Notes: a model not told the origin generated them from the letters alone. A DNA stretch of 64,000 nt from Poecilobothrus nobilitatus (GCA_947095535.1 OX352774.1:223498965-223562964), one strand, 5' to 3'. Counted from the first letter of the stretch, positions 1 through 10,532 are shown. Made by a program: numbers and translations.

Positions 1-190
1 TTTCATTTTTGAATAGATTTTAGCTATTATATTTTTTTTAAATAAATTTTAATGAAAAAGAAATTTATTAACACAAAATATTCCAGTACTAATGGAGTTT
101 AATAATACAAATTATTTTTTAAAACATTAAACAACACATTTTTTAAAATCTAATACATAGGTTTAATTAACTTTAATTTACTTATTTTTT

Positions 191-330
191 TATACCCTAC
201 ACTTAAAGTAGAGGATATATTAACTTTGGTATGGTGTTTGTAACCACCAAAAGGAGCGAGTTAGTTATGGACATGTATTTATATTCTGAATCAGGATCAC
301 CTCCTGAGTCGATTTAGCGATGTCCGTACA
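191..330 (-). mobile_element. 3' end of a fly-type dispersed repeat, reverse orientation
   Basis: Read on the minus strand, this begins with GTACGGACATCGCTAAATCG, then ATCGACTCAG, and ends in a GGGTATA run. That is the same order of motifs as the 3' end of the element at 8351-9852 (GGACGGAC, CATGGCTTAATCGACTCAG, CGGGTATA). It is inferred to belong with the reverse-oriented tandem array at 841-1240, the two parts being separated by the mariner-type fragment. Confidence 0.6.
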
Positions 331-449
331 ATTATGTAGTCACAATTATTGCAGTGTCTTTCTCAAAATATGTGTGTTTAAAAACCCTTTGAAATTTTAC
401 ATTACTCTGTTTTTTTTTAGTTTCTTGAATTTTGTCACTTGCCACACAG

Positions 450-758
450 CAAGAGAAACAATGGATCTTTTGAAGGAAAAGTTCGAAGATCGCATTATTT
501 CTCGTAGAGGAGGAGTGATGTGACCACCAAGATATTGCGATTTGACACAGTTGAATTTTTTTTTGTGGGGTTTTGTGAAATCGAAAGTGTACAGCAATAA
601 TCCCACAACAATTCAAGAGCTTAAAAACAACATTATAGAGCAGATTTCAACCATTGAGAACAGTTTATTGAACAACGTGATTCAGAATTTTGGTAAAAGA
701 TTGGAAGCCTGCCGAAGTAGTAGAGGGGGCCACTTGACCGACATAATTTTTCATTATT
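450..758 (+). pseudogene. mariner-type transposase, C-terminal fragment with nonsense codon
   Basis: One frame reads CHTARETMDLLKEKF, then SRRGG, then an in-frame TGA at 521-523, then PPR.CDLTQLNFFLWG, KSKVY, TIQELKNNI and ends RGGHLTDIIFHY. This is the C-terminal third of a mariner/Tc1-superfamily transposase common in insects. The position of the TGA normally carries Trp, so TGG to TGA is the simplest explanation. The N-terminal half is missing, so the copy is dead. It sits between the tail (191-330) and the array (841-1240) of another repeat, which suggests it inserted into that repeat. Confidence 0.75.
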
Positions 759-840
759 AACCGGAACCTATTTGTAATAAATTAAAATAAAAATATATTT
801 AATATTTCAAAAAAAAAAATTTAATGTCCAAAAAATGTCC

Positions 841-1240
841 AAAATTTAAGATGAATTGGAGGAGTTGTTCAGGGGTACCTCCCACACAACTCCCAAAACC
901 GAACAAGCATATCTTCGAAATTAATAAAGATAGAAACTTCAAATTTGATACGAGGATGCTGTTTCCTGAATCCCTGATTTGCCTAAAATTTGAGATGAAT
1001 TGGAGTGGTTGTTCAGGTACCTCCCACATAACTCCCAAGACCGAACAAGCATATCTTCGAAATTAATAAATATAAAAACTTCAAATTTGGTATAAGAGTG
1101 TTCTACTCTGTTCTGATGATGTCTCTAAAATTTGAGATGAATTGGGGTGGTGGTTCGGGTGCCTTCACACACTTCCCAACACCTAACAAGCATATCTTCG
1201 AATTTAATAAAGATAGAAACCCGAAATTTTGTACAAAGGT
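841..1240. repeat. three-copy tandem repeat, 142-144 bp period
   Basis: The start motif AAAATTT(A/G)AGATGAATTGG recurs at 841, 985 and 1127, so the periods are 144 and 142 bp. Each copy also carries a GTTCAGG-type block, a variant of CGAACAAGCATATCTTCGAA and a run ending ATAGAAAC. The period equals that of the array at 8504-9700. Read in reverse complement, the two share an AAAATTTG...GTTCGGGTA...CATACAAC-like core, so they look like diverged arrays of one family. Confidence 0.75.
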
Positions 1241-1870
1241 TGTAAAAGCATTTATTTTTTTAGCTTATATTAAATACCCAACTAAAATAACATAGATTTT
1301 TAATTTCATTTGAATTTTTTAGGTGTATGGTATAAATAAGTCTGTTGCATCGACTTACTGTTACATTTATTTGTTTTTATTTTTTTTTACATAGAATTTA
1401 AACAAATGATTTGGAAAACTTGATTAAAAATTGGAATCATAGTATTATTATAATATTGTAATTATATAATCAATTGCAATATTTGCGACTATATTTTCAT
1501 TTGAATACACACACATAGTTTTATGTTTTAAAAAATAATTGGATCTTTTTAATCTTTATCCAATTGACAAATACTTTACTTTGCCTTTACGGTATTATTT
1601 ATTCAAAAATAACGATAACGTAACGAAAACATAATCACAACATCACGACGTTTAAGCTGCAAAAAATATCGTTTTGAACTATATTTTTGAATATATTACG
1701 TCTGTTATATTATTAGAAATGCGCACTATGAATACAAATCAGATCATATTATCACGTTACATTATATATATCTTTATTTGATTTTTTTAATATTTTTGGA
1801 TAATTAAAATTTTTTAATAAAATAAATATGTATTCATTATTTAATAAGATTTTATTTCAACAATTTTCAG

Positions 1871-2365
1871 GATTGGTATGTCGATGGAATACCTAAGACA
1901 TTCTGGCTGTCTGGCTTTTATTTTACACAAGCTTTTCTTACAGCGATCCAGCAAAACTATTCCAGAAAATATTCAATTCCAATTGATTTACTGGCTTTTG
2001 ATTATGAAGTTGTTCCTGACGATAATACGTCAAACATTCCAGAAGAAGGAGTTTTAGTCTATGGGTTATATTTAGAAGGTGCGCGGTGGGATGAAGACTC
2101 TAAATGTTTGGCAGAATGTTTTCCTCGAGAACTATTTTTTAAAATGCCTCACATTTGGATAAAACCAATTAAAAGATCAAGTTTGATGGAAAGAAATGCA
2201 TTTGTTTGTCCACTTTATAAAACTGCAGCTAGAAGAGGAGTTCTATCAACAACAGGACATAGTACAAATTTTGTTATTGCGATGTTACTTGATTGTGAAA
2301 GAAAAACGAATCCAACTCACTGGACAATGAGAGGGACTGCATTACTATGCCAATTGAATTTCTAA
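1871..2365 (+). CDS. inner-arm axonemal dynein heavy chain, terminal exon
   Basis: The C-terminal 164 residues of a dynein heavy chain, the ATPase motor that slides axonemal microtubules in cilia and sperm flagella. The exon follows a TTTTCAG acceptor and opens in phase 0 with DWYVDGIPKTFWLSGFYFTQ, the start of the C-terminal region beyond the AAA+ ring. Later hallmarks are IPIDLLAFDYEV, GLYLEGARWDED, PLYKTAARRGVLSTTGHSTN and the end WTMRGTALLCQLNF before TAA. The wording is closest to the single-headed inner-arm class (DNAH3/DNAH7/DNAH12; in Drosophila Dhc36C or Dhc62B), but the paralogue cannot be fixed from this exon. The rest of the gene lies left of the window. The frame is unbroken, which argues for a live gene. 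An AATAAA signal follows at 2398. Confidence 0.9.
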   Translation, partial: DWYVDGIPKTFWLSGFYFTQAFLTAIQQNYSRKYSIPIDLLAFDYEVVPDDNTSNIPEEGVLVYGLYLEGARWDEDSKCLAECFPRELFFKMPHIWIKPIKRSSLMERNAFVCPLYKTAARRGVLSTTGHSTNFVIAMLLDCERKTNPTHWTMRGTALLCQLNF

Positions 2366-2397
2366 TTTTTTTATTATAGTACACAAATAACTTTTAA

Positions 2398-2407
2398 AAT
2401 AAATAAA
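2398..2407 (+). promoter_or_regulatory. dynein gene polyadenylation signals
   Basis: Two overlapping AATAAA hexamers start 33 and 37 bases after the dynein stop codon and are the likely 3'-end signal. Confidence 0.5.
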
Positions 2408-4062
2408 AAAAATTTAAATGTTTTTTAAATCTTACACAATATACCATAAAGAAAATAAAATTTATTATAATACATAATAATATATCATCAGGAAGTTAAA
2501 GAAAAAAATTATAATTTGAAATGGAATATAAAAAAAATCTTTCCTTCTATAAAATGCATAAAGAATAGAAAAAGTTAATTGACTTCAACCAAAGCAAAAA
2601 CTACATAATATATGTATGTGTGTATAGTATTTGTTTCAACAAAGAATTTATTTGGTTTGTATTTACATTTTGTCGATTCAAAGCCTTGAACAATTAATAA
2701 ACGTTAATTCTTCAAAATTAAATAAAGACATAAAACAAAATTTTATTAATGTGACTGAACTAAGATAATGGAATTAGGCATTTACGAACATTTAATTTGA
2801 TTTCTCAGAAAAAACTTCACTTTGAATTGACAAATTAAATAATATGCAAGTTAGACTTACCAAATATTGCACACAGTATTTTAATATTGTAGGACGAACT
2901 CTGTGGGGGCGTATAAGAATATCAAAATTTGATATGGAAGATTTAATATTTAAAAATTTCCTTATGTAATGGATATAACTAAGTTATCTGATTTACTCAA
3001 AAGCCTTGTGACCTGTACTGATAAGTTGTCGAGAAGAATGTGGAATCAAAATTGTAGATATAATCTGCGAGTTATCAGATCAATCAGTCCTACGTTCGCT
3101 ATTAACAAAATTTACAAAAAACCTCAAATCAAAATGAAATGGTACTTTCATTCTGTCTGATAAAGAGTTATGAGACAAAATATTAAAAATATATCTGTAT
3201 GATATGAAATGAAATTTGTTGCCATATATTTGTTCCATCTTAGACAACTGTTAAGATGGCCATGGTGCCGAATAAACGAAAACTTGTTAAATTTTCATAA
3301 AATTGTTTAAGACAGATGATTAAATTTGATGCATTTTACCTTGAGTGAGTTTACAAGACAGTTATATGCGAAATCAGTTTTGGCGAAATAACTGAATGAT
3401 TCTCAGAGTAAAGGGGTTCATTGGAAGAGTTTGTGTTGAGAATTATATCTTTTGTAAAGTGAGAGTATTAGTATTAAAAGTGAAAGTATTAGTGAAATTT
3501 TATTCACTATGGGATGTTCAATTATTTTGATGGTTTGAAGAAAAGCAAGCTCTAGTTGTCTGTGGAACTTGTAGCTGACAGAACTAATTTGTTACAGATC
3601 AAGACGAATTAAACCATTGATCAAAATTGATCCAAAATTTAATTAAATCTCAATCACGAAAATAATTGTAGCATCTTAGACCATATCCATTTCAAATTAG
3701 AAAGATTGAAATTATCTATTGAACTAGAAGGTTTTGAAAAGTAAAGAGTTTACAGTAAATATTGTATACCAATCAATACTGATAATGAACTTGAATGAGC
3801 ACATGCAACGATTTTATTTAAATTACTATAGGCAAAATTACGCAAGTAAGTACACATAATAAATAATTACGATAATTACATATGTATGTATGGCACATAT
3901 TTGTCTCAAAGAGATTTAAATACAAATAATTTCAAACAGACCAGAAGTTGAAAGCTGAATAAATATGTTATAGAAAAAACTCCCAAATTTTATTTTAATA
4001 TACATATGTATAATTCAGTATATTTAGTATAATAATATTTCGTAACGAAAACTTAAAATTCA

Positions 4063-4165
4063 TACATACATATATATTATGTATATATGTAGTATATATG
4101 TAGATATATATGTAGATATATGTAGTATCATATATGTATATATGTAGATATATGTAGTATCTAGG
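4063..4165. repeat. TATATGTAG-type microsatellite
   Basis: Irregular repetition of ATATATGTAG and GTAGTAT units after a TACATACATATA run. Confidence 0.8.
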
Positions 4166-4721
4166 TAAAAATGGGTAAGTCCGCTGAAAAAATCGTTCGA
4201 ATGAATAAGTCCGTTCCGCATTCAAAAAAATTGGTATGCTGAAGTCCATTCAGCTGCAAACACTTTTTGCAGATCATATATTTCTTAAAATATGTTTTGT
4301 ATAATTGTGGCTCTGCGAAATAGTGTCTAATGAAATAAGAACTAAAAGTAAAAAATGAAATAACTTCGAAAATTTGGCTGTTTTTTAGATTATATTTCAC
4401 AATGAAAAAACATTTAAAAATTTTAGTAAAATAAGATCTAATTATGAATGAAATAACATATATAATATTGAAATGAAATGAAATCTAAAAATAAAAAAAA
4501 TAAAAAACTAAAAATAAAGAAAAATGAAATAAGATCTAAAAAAATTATCTTGCAAAAATCAAAACAAAATCATTTACATAATTTATAATAAGTTTTATAT
4601 AAATTTATATAAAAAGTTCCAAAGTTTCTTGCACAATGGCTCGGCAGGGGTTGATCATAAATTGACAAACCAAAATCCCCAAGACGAAATCTCCAAAAAT
4701 AAAATTCTCAAAATCTTTCTA

Positions 4722-4723
4722 TT

Positions 4724-4757
<34 letters not shown>

Positions 4758-4760
4758 AAT
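4722..4760. repeat. (TA)n microsatellite
   Basis: Nearly pure TA dinucleotides interrupted by one ACA and one AAAT. Confidence 0.85.
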
Positions 4761-5143
4761 ATTCTGTAAAAGGCGTTTACTTTTGATTTTGACTCTAAAA
4801 TCCCTTCTAATTCAGAATCTCGCATATACATATATATACATATAATACATATTATCAAAGATTAAGAGATTAAGTATGTAGTAATCTTTGATATTATGTA
4901 TAAAATTTTTAATAAAAATTAAAAATGTATGTATGTACAAATGTACATACATAATTAAATTTTTTTTTAATATACTCGTATCATACACATTAAAAATAAA
5001 TAATTTGAAAATTACAGTTTTTAATAAAAATAATTATGTTCATTAATTTTTTTAAATCAGCAAAAATTATAAATATAACCAGATATAACGTAGGTAAGTT
5101 ATTTGTAATTTCTTGCAACAAAGTGTAAAATACTAATTTAATT

Positions 5144-5330
5144 AGTATAAAAAATAATATGTAAAAAAAAATATTTTTTAAAATATGCTTTTATCGAAAC
5201 CAAACAGTCAAAAAAGCTAAAGTTTTGCAATCAATTTTATTTTCTACTTTTTAGGGGGCGAATTTGGTTTCGATAAAAGCATATTTTAAAAAATATTTTT
5301 TTTACATATTATTTTATTTTATACTTTTTA
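5144..5330. repeat. long inverted repeat (about 60-bp arms)
   Basis: The left arm, 5144-5204, ends ATGCTTTTATCGAAACCAAA. The right arm, 5263-5330, begins TTTGGTTTCGATAAAAGCAT and continues as its reverse complement through TTTTAAAAAATATTTTTTTTACATATTATTTT. The loop is 58 bases. This is a hairpin-forming foldback or MITE-like element. No clear target-site duplication was found. Confidence 0.75.
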
Positions 5331-5824
5331 GTTTTAAATGAAACACATAATTTGAATTTAAAAATATGGGATATTTTTTATTCATACATACATTAATTAT
5401 TGTTTCTGATATAAAATACGTTTTATAATTTTATACCAAATGTTTAAGTAAATTAAGAGATGTTAAATCGATTCCATTACAGCAAGAGTAAAAATTTTTT
5501 ATTCCAGTATGTAATTCATAAATAAAGAAAGTACCTCGAAGGGTAAAATATGTACCAAAATACTGTGATTATATAAATATTACAATCCAACAACATAACT
5601 CGAATGAAAATGATATACATAAATGTACTTTACTGTTTATTTCTATAGTATACTATTAGTAGTATATCGTATATCCAAACAAACATCTAACCTTGAACAC
5701 CTACCTACCTAATCGCTTAATAAGATCATGCAGTAAAAAATGTTGACAAATATCTTGATTTAAATTATAAACAAATGGAGCGGAACAAAATAATTTAGGA
5801 AATTAGTTTAACATAATATTATGT

Positions 5825-6071
5825 GTATCCATCCATTGGTGCAGTGGTTGACGCACCGCTTTTCATTCATAAGGGAATGAGAGGTCTCGGGTTCGATTCC
5901 CGGCTGGGTACAATAATTATAATATAAAAAAAAAAAATATTCATATATCGCAATATGTAAATACTTTATAATATATCATTATATCACGTACACATTCCTA
6001 CCAGGAAACAAGGGTTATAAGCTACCTGGCACATTTATGTACCACGGTACCTGAATATAAATAAATAAATA
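5825..6071 (+). mobile_element. tRNA-derived SINE with 10-bp target duplication
   Basis: The tRNA-like head has a perfect box A (TGGTGCAGTGG) and a perfect box B (GGTTCGATTCC), the internal RNA polymerase III promoter. An unrelated body follows and ends in TACCACGGTACCTGA with an (AAAT)n tail. The direct repeat AATATTATGT flanks it at 5815-5824 and 6072-6081, a target-site duplication typical of LINE-driven retroposition. The body differs from that of the SINEs at 12.6, 22.2, 31.5 and 60.4 kb, so it is a separate family. The intact boxes and duplication suggest a fairly recent insertion. Confidence 0.85.
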
Positions 6072-6216
6072 AATATTATGTACATACGTACGTACATATT
6101 TACATACGTAGTTTTAATTTTTTGTGTTGACAAAATTTTCTTTGTAAATCATAATGCGTAATGCGCAAAAGCATAATTTTGTAATGATCTTTACTTTTTA
6201 TATTCTTTTCTATGTA

Positions 6217-6275
6217 CAACGAGGAAGAATACAGTTGACTTTGTCAACTCTTAGATACCCGTACGAACCGTTAGT
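6217..6275 (+). mobile_element. 5'-end fragment of the ATACCCGTATGAAC repeat
   Basis: AACGAGGAAGAATACAGT, TGTCAACTCTTAGATACCCG and TACGAAC match the first 60 bases of the element at 8351-9852. The copy is cut off after that. Confidence 0.7.
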
Positions 6276-6999
6276 GTGTTCACAGCCTGTCACTCTGCTT
6301 ACAATATTATTTTTTTAATATTTTAGTATTTTAAAATAATTTGGGTGAATTTTATAATTTCTAGTACTATGGGTTGTACATATATTCAAACTATATGTTT
6401 ATATGTACATTCTTCAAAAGCAGATTCTAACCTTCCAGATAACGATTATCAATCCAAAACTTTTTCAAATATTCTATAGTACCATTTAATACTAAGCGGT
6501 AAATGTATATTAAATTTACTAAGTACAAAATAGTAAATATAATTTTAAATATTATATTATATTATATTTAAATATTCCATTCACAGAATAATTTCTTATA
6601 AGTACAATAAAATACATATATGTATGTAAATACGGCGCTATATAATATATATATATACTCTTATCATTCACTCACTAGTGGCATATACGATATGTAAAAA
6701 ACATGATATTATATAAGTATGTATATCAATATCATGTAAATAAAAATTCTTCAAGCAACCGTTATGTTGTTTATTTATTTACATTTTTTTGTACTACGCA
6801 TTATATCCTCAACAATTTCAAATTATCGAGTAAAACAAATGCAAAAAATTTGTTGAAGAAATTTGTTAGAAAATTTGAAAAAATCAAGTAACACTTTCGT
6901 CAATTATAAAGTAACCCTATATTATTAAAAAAAGTTGTTAACAGAAATAAGAATATAATGTTGAAGCTTTAATTTTTGTGTATTACTTCAAAAAAATTT

Positions 7000-7560
7000 T
7001 AACAGGTGTTCAAGTTACAGGTGTTTAAAAATAGGAAATTTTCAGTTTTTGACCCCTTACAGCTCCTAAACGGGGGGTGATACAAAAAAAATTTCTGAAA
7101 TGACTCATACTTATTTTCAAAGATCTAACTTCTGTCAAAATTTCAAGTTTCCAACTTAAACCGTTTAGAAGATAGAAGGGTTAAAGGATTTTGCAAAATT
7201 TTAGTTTCGCATAACGGTAAATTAAGACACCGTATGCCACAAATATATATTTATTGTATATATACTTTTAAAGCTAATAAAAGTAGTAATCGTTTGGCGT
7301 TTTCAAAATGAAGATATACCTTATACAACTTGTGCTATAACAATTTAAATATAAAGCTTTTTTGAACCTTTGGGGAGCTGTAGCTCCGTAAAGGGTGGGG
7401 CTAGAAAAAAAAGTTATTAAAAATAAAATTAATATTTTTGTGCGATCTATCAGCAGTTAAAATTTCATAGCTCTATTTCAAAAAAAATGTGGGGATCTAA
7501 AAGTTAGGTGTTCGAGAGCTACCCTAAGTTTTGGTCCAAGCTCAACCAAAAATTTGGCAA
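7000..7560. repeat. degenerate dispersed repeat, non-coding
   Basis: Two loosely similar blocks contain CAGCTCCTAAACGGGG or GAGCTGTAGCTCCGTAAAGG, then a GGTG/GGGG run, A-runs and a late GCTCTATTTCAAAAAA. There is no coding potential. A distant echo (AAGGAGCTATAACTC) occurs in the duplicated intron of the DnaJ gene near 52950. Probably an old non-autonomous element. Confidence 0.4.
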
Positions 7561-7932
7561 TTGGAATTATTTTGAATAAAATTTTATTTGTATATCTATA
7601 TTCACAATATACATAATAAATATTCCTAAATAAAAGACATAAAACATTAATTTTTAACGACATGCATATTCAATATGCAATAAAGAATGTTGACAACAAA
7701 TATTCTGATTTAAATCCTAAACAAATGTTTTAAAACAAAATAATTTAGCAACATAAAAATATTGTACCTATATATTTTGTGTTTTGCTAAATCCTAATAC
7801 AAAACAAATGTACACATCAAGATTGATTGAACTAAATTATTATAGGAGGAAAGATCAAATAATATGTGTATATTATACATAAAATTTTATTAAAAAAATG
7901 TTGATGAATACAGTTAACAAAAAAAAAAAAAA

Positions 7933-8025
7933 TGTACGTACACGAATTGGATTCGAACCAAATCACTCTTACTTTCGAAACCTGTACACTCTCCTGTGCA
8001 CTATACAACACTTAAATATTTAATG
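7933..8025 (-). mobile_element. tRNA-like SINE head with Pol III terminator
   Basis: On the minus strand there is a near box A (TATAGTGCACAGG) and a perfect box B (GGTTCGAATCC) at normal tRNA spacing, then a run of T at 7919-7933 that would end Pol III transcription. It aligns with 9862-9945 (shared GTGTACAGGTTTC). It does not fold as a sound tRNA and occurs twice, so it is called a tRNA-derived element rather than a tRNA gene. Confidence 0.55.
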
Positions 8026-8350
8026 TCTTAATGAACATATTACGAACATAAAATCTTAATTTTTAACCATGTATATTCAATATGCATTAAAAAATGTTGA
8101 CAGCAAATATTTTGATTTAAATACTAAACAAATGTTGTAAACAAAATAACTTAGCAACATACATAAAAATATTGTATGTATGGATTGTGTTTTGCTAATT
8201 ATGCTAATACAAAACACCAGGAAAGATCAAAAATATAATGTGTATGTTTGTATGCATGAATAAGAGATAAAAATGTAAGTTTTAAATTGATATATACAAA
8301 AATGTATACATATTTTATTCAAAAAATGTTGATGAATAGATGTTAAAAAA

Positions 8351-9852
8351 AAACGAGGAAGAGTGCAGTAGAGTAGACTGTGTCAACTCTGGGATACCCG
8401 TATGAACGTAATATATCCTGTTTCTATAAAACTTGATCATCTTTTAAAAACATTCAGATGTTTTGGTACCGAACTACAGAGATATATTTATGTAAATTGT
8501 GGAGTTGTATGACAGCTACCCGAATCTATTGCGCCTAGCTTCATTAAGTTCCAAGAAATGCAAGAAACCTGAACCAGCTGCTTTAGACCAATCAAATTTT
8601 ACAAAAGTTTTTGGCATGCAACTCGACACTTTTTCACTAAATTTAAGATAGCTAGCTTCAATAGACACTGAGTTATTTTCATTTAAAAAGAGAAATTGTA
8701 TGGCAACTTTCCGAACTTGCCATATCATCATAACCAAATTTTACAGAAGTTGTTGCCATGAAACTGGATCATCATTTGCAAACTTTCAGATACCTAGATT
8801 GAATAGACACTGGGTTATTTCCATTTAAAGAAAGAAGTTGTATGGCAGCTACTCGAACCAGGCGGCCGAAAATGCTGAAGTTAAATAGCAAAACTAACAA
8901 TTTTGTAAAAGTGACGTAAAAAAAATTTCAGCCTCCTAGCTCCTTTATTTTTTGAGTTATCGTGCGGACGGACACTGAGTTATTTTCATTTAAAAAGAGA
9001 AGTTGTATGGCAACTACCCGAACCCGTCGCACCACCACAACCAAATTTTGCATAAGTTGTTGCCATAAAACTTGATTATCATTCGCAAAATGTCAGGTTC
9101 CTAGCTTCAATAAACACTGAGTTATTTTCATTTAAAAAGAGAAGTTGTATGGCATCTACCCGAACCCGTCGCACCACCACAACTAAATTTTGCAGAAGTT
9201 GTTACCATAAAACTTGATTATCATTCGCAAAATGTCAGGTTCCTAGCTTCAATAAACACTGAGTTATTCTCATTTAAACGGATAAGTTGTATGGCAGCTA
9301 CTCAAACCCGTCGCGCCAGCACAACCAAATTTTGCAGAAGTTGTTGCCATAAAATTTGATCATCATTCACAAAATTTCAGATTCGTAGCTGTAACAGACA
9401 CTGAGTTATTTTCATTTAAACGGAGAAGTTGTATGGCAGCTACCCGAATCCGTCGCACCACCACAACCAAATTTTACAGAAGTTGTTGCCATAAAACTTG
9501 ATCATCATTTGGAAAATTTCAGAAACCTAGCTTGAATAGATACTGAGTTATTTCTATATAAAGATAGAAGTTGTATGGCAGCTACTTGATCCCGCCGACC
9601 GAAAATGTTGGATTTAAATAGCAAAACTAACAATTTTGCAAAAGTGACGTAAAAAAAATTTCAGCCTCCTAGCTCCTTTATTTTTTGAGTTATCGTGCGG
9701 ACGGACGGACGGACGTACATGGCTTAATCGACTCAGAATTCGATTCTGAGCCGATCCATACCTTTTACACTATATCTAGCTCGACTCCTTTAAGGTGTCA
9801 CAAACGTAATGGCAAATTTATTATACCCTTGAACATAGTTCATACGGGTATA
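8351..9852 (+). mobile_element. non-autonomous element with inverted ends and internal 142-bp array
   Basis: It opens with AACGAGGAAGAGTGCAGTAG and GATACCCGTATGAACG. It closes with GGACGGACGGACGG, an ATCGACTCAG block and GTTCATACGGGTATA. ATACCCGTATGAAC near the start and GTTCATACGGGTAT at the end are inverse repeats. Between them lies the array at 8504-9700. There is no coding sequence. The end motifs resemble a repeat class widespread in higher flies (general knowledge; not searched). Fragments of the same element lie at 191-330 and 6217-6275. Confidence 0.75.
8504..9700 (+). repeat. 142-bp tandem array, eight start motifs
   Basis: (G/A)TTGTATG(G/A)CA starts at 8504, 8695, 8837, 9002, 9144, 9286, 9428 and 9570. 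The spacings are 191, 142, 165, 142, 142, 142 and 142 bp. Units share CTACCCGAACCCGTCGC, AACCAAATTTT, GAAGTTGTTGCCATAAAACT and ACTGAGTTATTTTCATTTAAA. A block at about 8869-8972 (TAAATAGCAAAACTAACAAT through ATCGTGCGGACGG) is repeated at about 9603-9706, so the array contains an internal copy of the element's own 3' junction. Confidence 0.9.
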
Positions 9853-9861
9853 AAAAAAACG

Positions 9862-9950
9862 TTGCATGTGAACTGGACTCGAACAACATGATCCCCACTT
9901 TTGAAACCTGTACACTATCCTCTGCACCATACTACACTTAGAAATATTGC
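9862..9950 (-). mobile_element. tRNA-like SINE head, second copy
   Basis: On the minus strand there is a perfect box A (TGGTGCAGAGG) and box B core (GTTCGAGTCC), followed by a T-run at 9854-9861. It is the counterpart of 7933-8025 and directly abuts the end of the 8351-9852 element. Confidence 0.55.
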
Positions 9951-10076
9951 TAACAGATTACGAAGATAATAAAAAGCGTGACAGAATGACAAATAAATAA
10001 ATAAATAAACCGACAGCGACGAGTTAATATAAAAGCATATAATTATAGTAATTTGGCTTTACATTTTTGATACTAT

Positions 10077-10524
10077 GACTGATTTCAGAATTGCATATAT
10101 CTGCGATATTACTACAGTATTGCTACTTTTACTACAATATAGATAATATACATAAACCACAAATATTAATATTGCATTTATTTACTACATTGCATATAAA
10201 TTTTTTGAAGTGTAAAAATCTGCTTAAAATTGTCAAAAACTATTTTACTTCATTTTTTTTTTTTTTAAACATCCAATTTCATAATAACTCCAACAAGAAT
10301 AGATAAAAAAGATCAAAATACAAAACGATTTGAAATGTTAGTATACAGCAGCTACAAATTTTTGCATACATAAAATATCCACTTTATACCACTTTATACA
10401 CATTATCTGCGTATAACAAGCAATATTGAAAGCAAAACTTTGTAGATACTGTGATTCTATGCATACAAACTTTTTGAACGCTATACTTTGTAGTACTACG
10501 GTATACTACAATTTTGAAATCAGG
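10077..10524. mobile_element. MITE with 8-bp target duplication (hAT-like)
   Basis: The inverted ends are CTGATTTCAGAATTG on the left and CAATTTTGAAATCAG on the right. The direct repeat GATACTAT lies immediately outside at 10069-10076 and 10525-10532. An 8-bp duplication is the hallmark of the hAT superfamily. The interior is non-coding and includes the palindrome GTAGTACTAC. The short open frame at 10091-10306 shows no transposase motifs. Confidence 0.8.
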
Positions 10525-10532
10525 GATACTAT

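Larger units (their letters stand above)
1..1870. other. probable last intron of the dynein gene, filled with repeats
   Basis: No exon is recognisable upstream of the dynein terminal exon that begins at 1871, which is preceded by a good acceptor (TTTTCAG). The stretch is therefore inferred to be the final intron, continuing beyond the left edge. It holds a reverse-oriented dispersed repeat end (191-330), a mariner-type transposase fragment (about 450-758) and a 142-bp tandem array (841-1240). Nothing else is recognised in 1240-1870. Confidence 0.5.
2408..5143. other. gene-free A+T-rich stretch
   Basis: No gene is supported. Short open frames (2969-3160; 3995-4400 minus; 4655-4858 minus) lack family motifs and follow low-complexity DNA. 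The only structure seen is the microsatellite tracts at about 4063-4165 and 4722-4760. Confidence 0.6.
5728..8345. repeat. three diverged copies of one unit
   Basis: A block with ATGTTGACA, ATTTAAAT, AAACAAATG, AACAAAATAA and TTTAG occurs at about 5728-5830, 7660-7930 and 8060-8345. The latter two also share TTGTGTTTTGCTAA, GGAAAGATCAAA and TGTTGATGAATA, so they are a diverged tandem duplication of about 415 bp. The first copy carries a SINE, the second is followed by a tRNA-like head, and the third by the 142-bp-array element. The outer coordinates span all three copies. Confidence 0.6.

Noticed and set aside
799..1295. Small proteins on both strands
   Set aside because: They are read-through of a 142-bp tandem array.
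2969..3160. 63-residue protein
   Set aside because: No family motif, splice context or repeat of it elsewhere; expected by chance in A+T-rich DNA of this length.
8504..9700. CRISPR array
   Set aside because: Units are contiguous with no unique spacers, are 142 bp long, and the genome is eukaryotic.
7933..9950. Two functional tRNA genes on the minus strand
   Set aside because: Box A and box B are good, but acceptor stems do not pair and the sequence is repeated with divergence. A tRNA-derived mobile element fits better.
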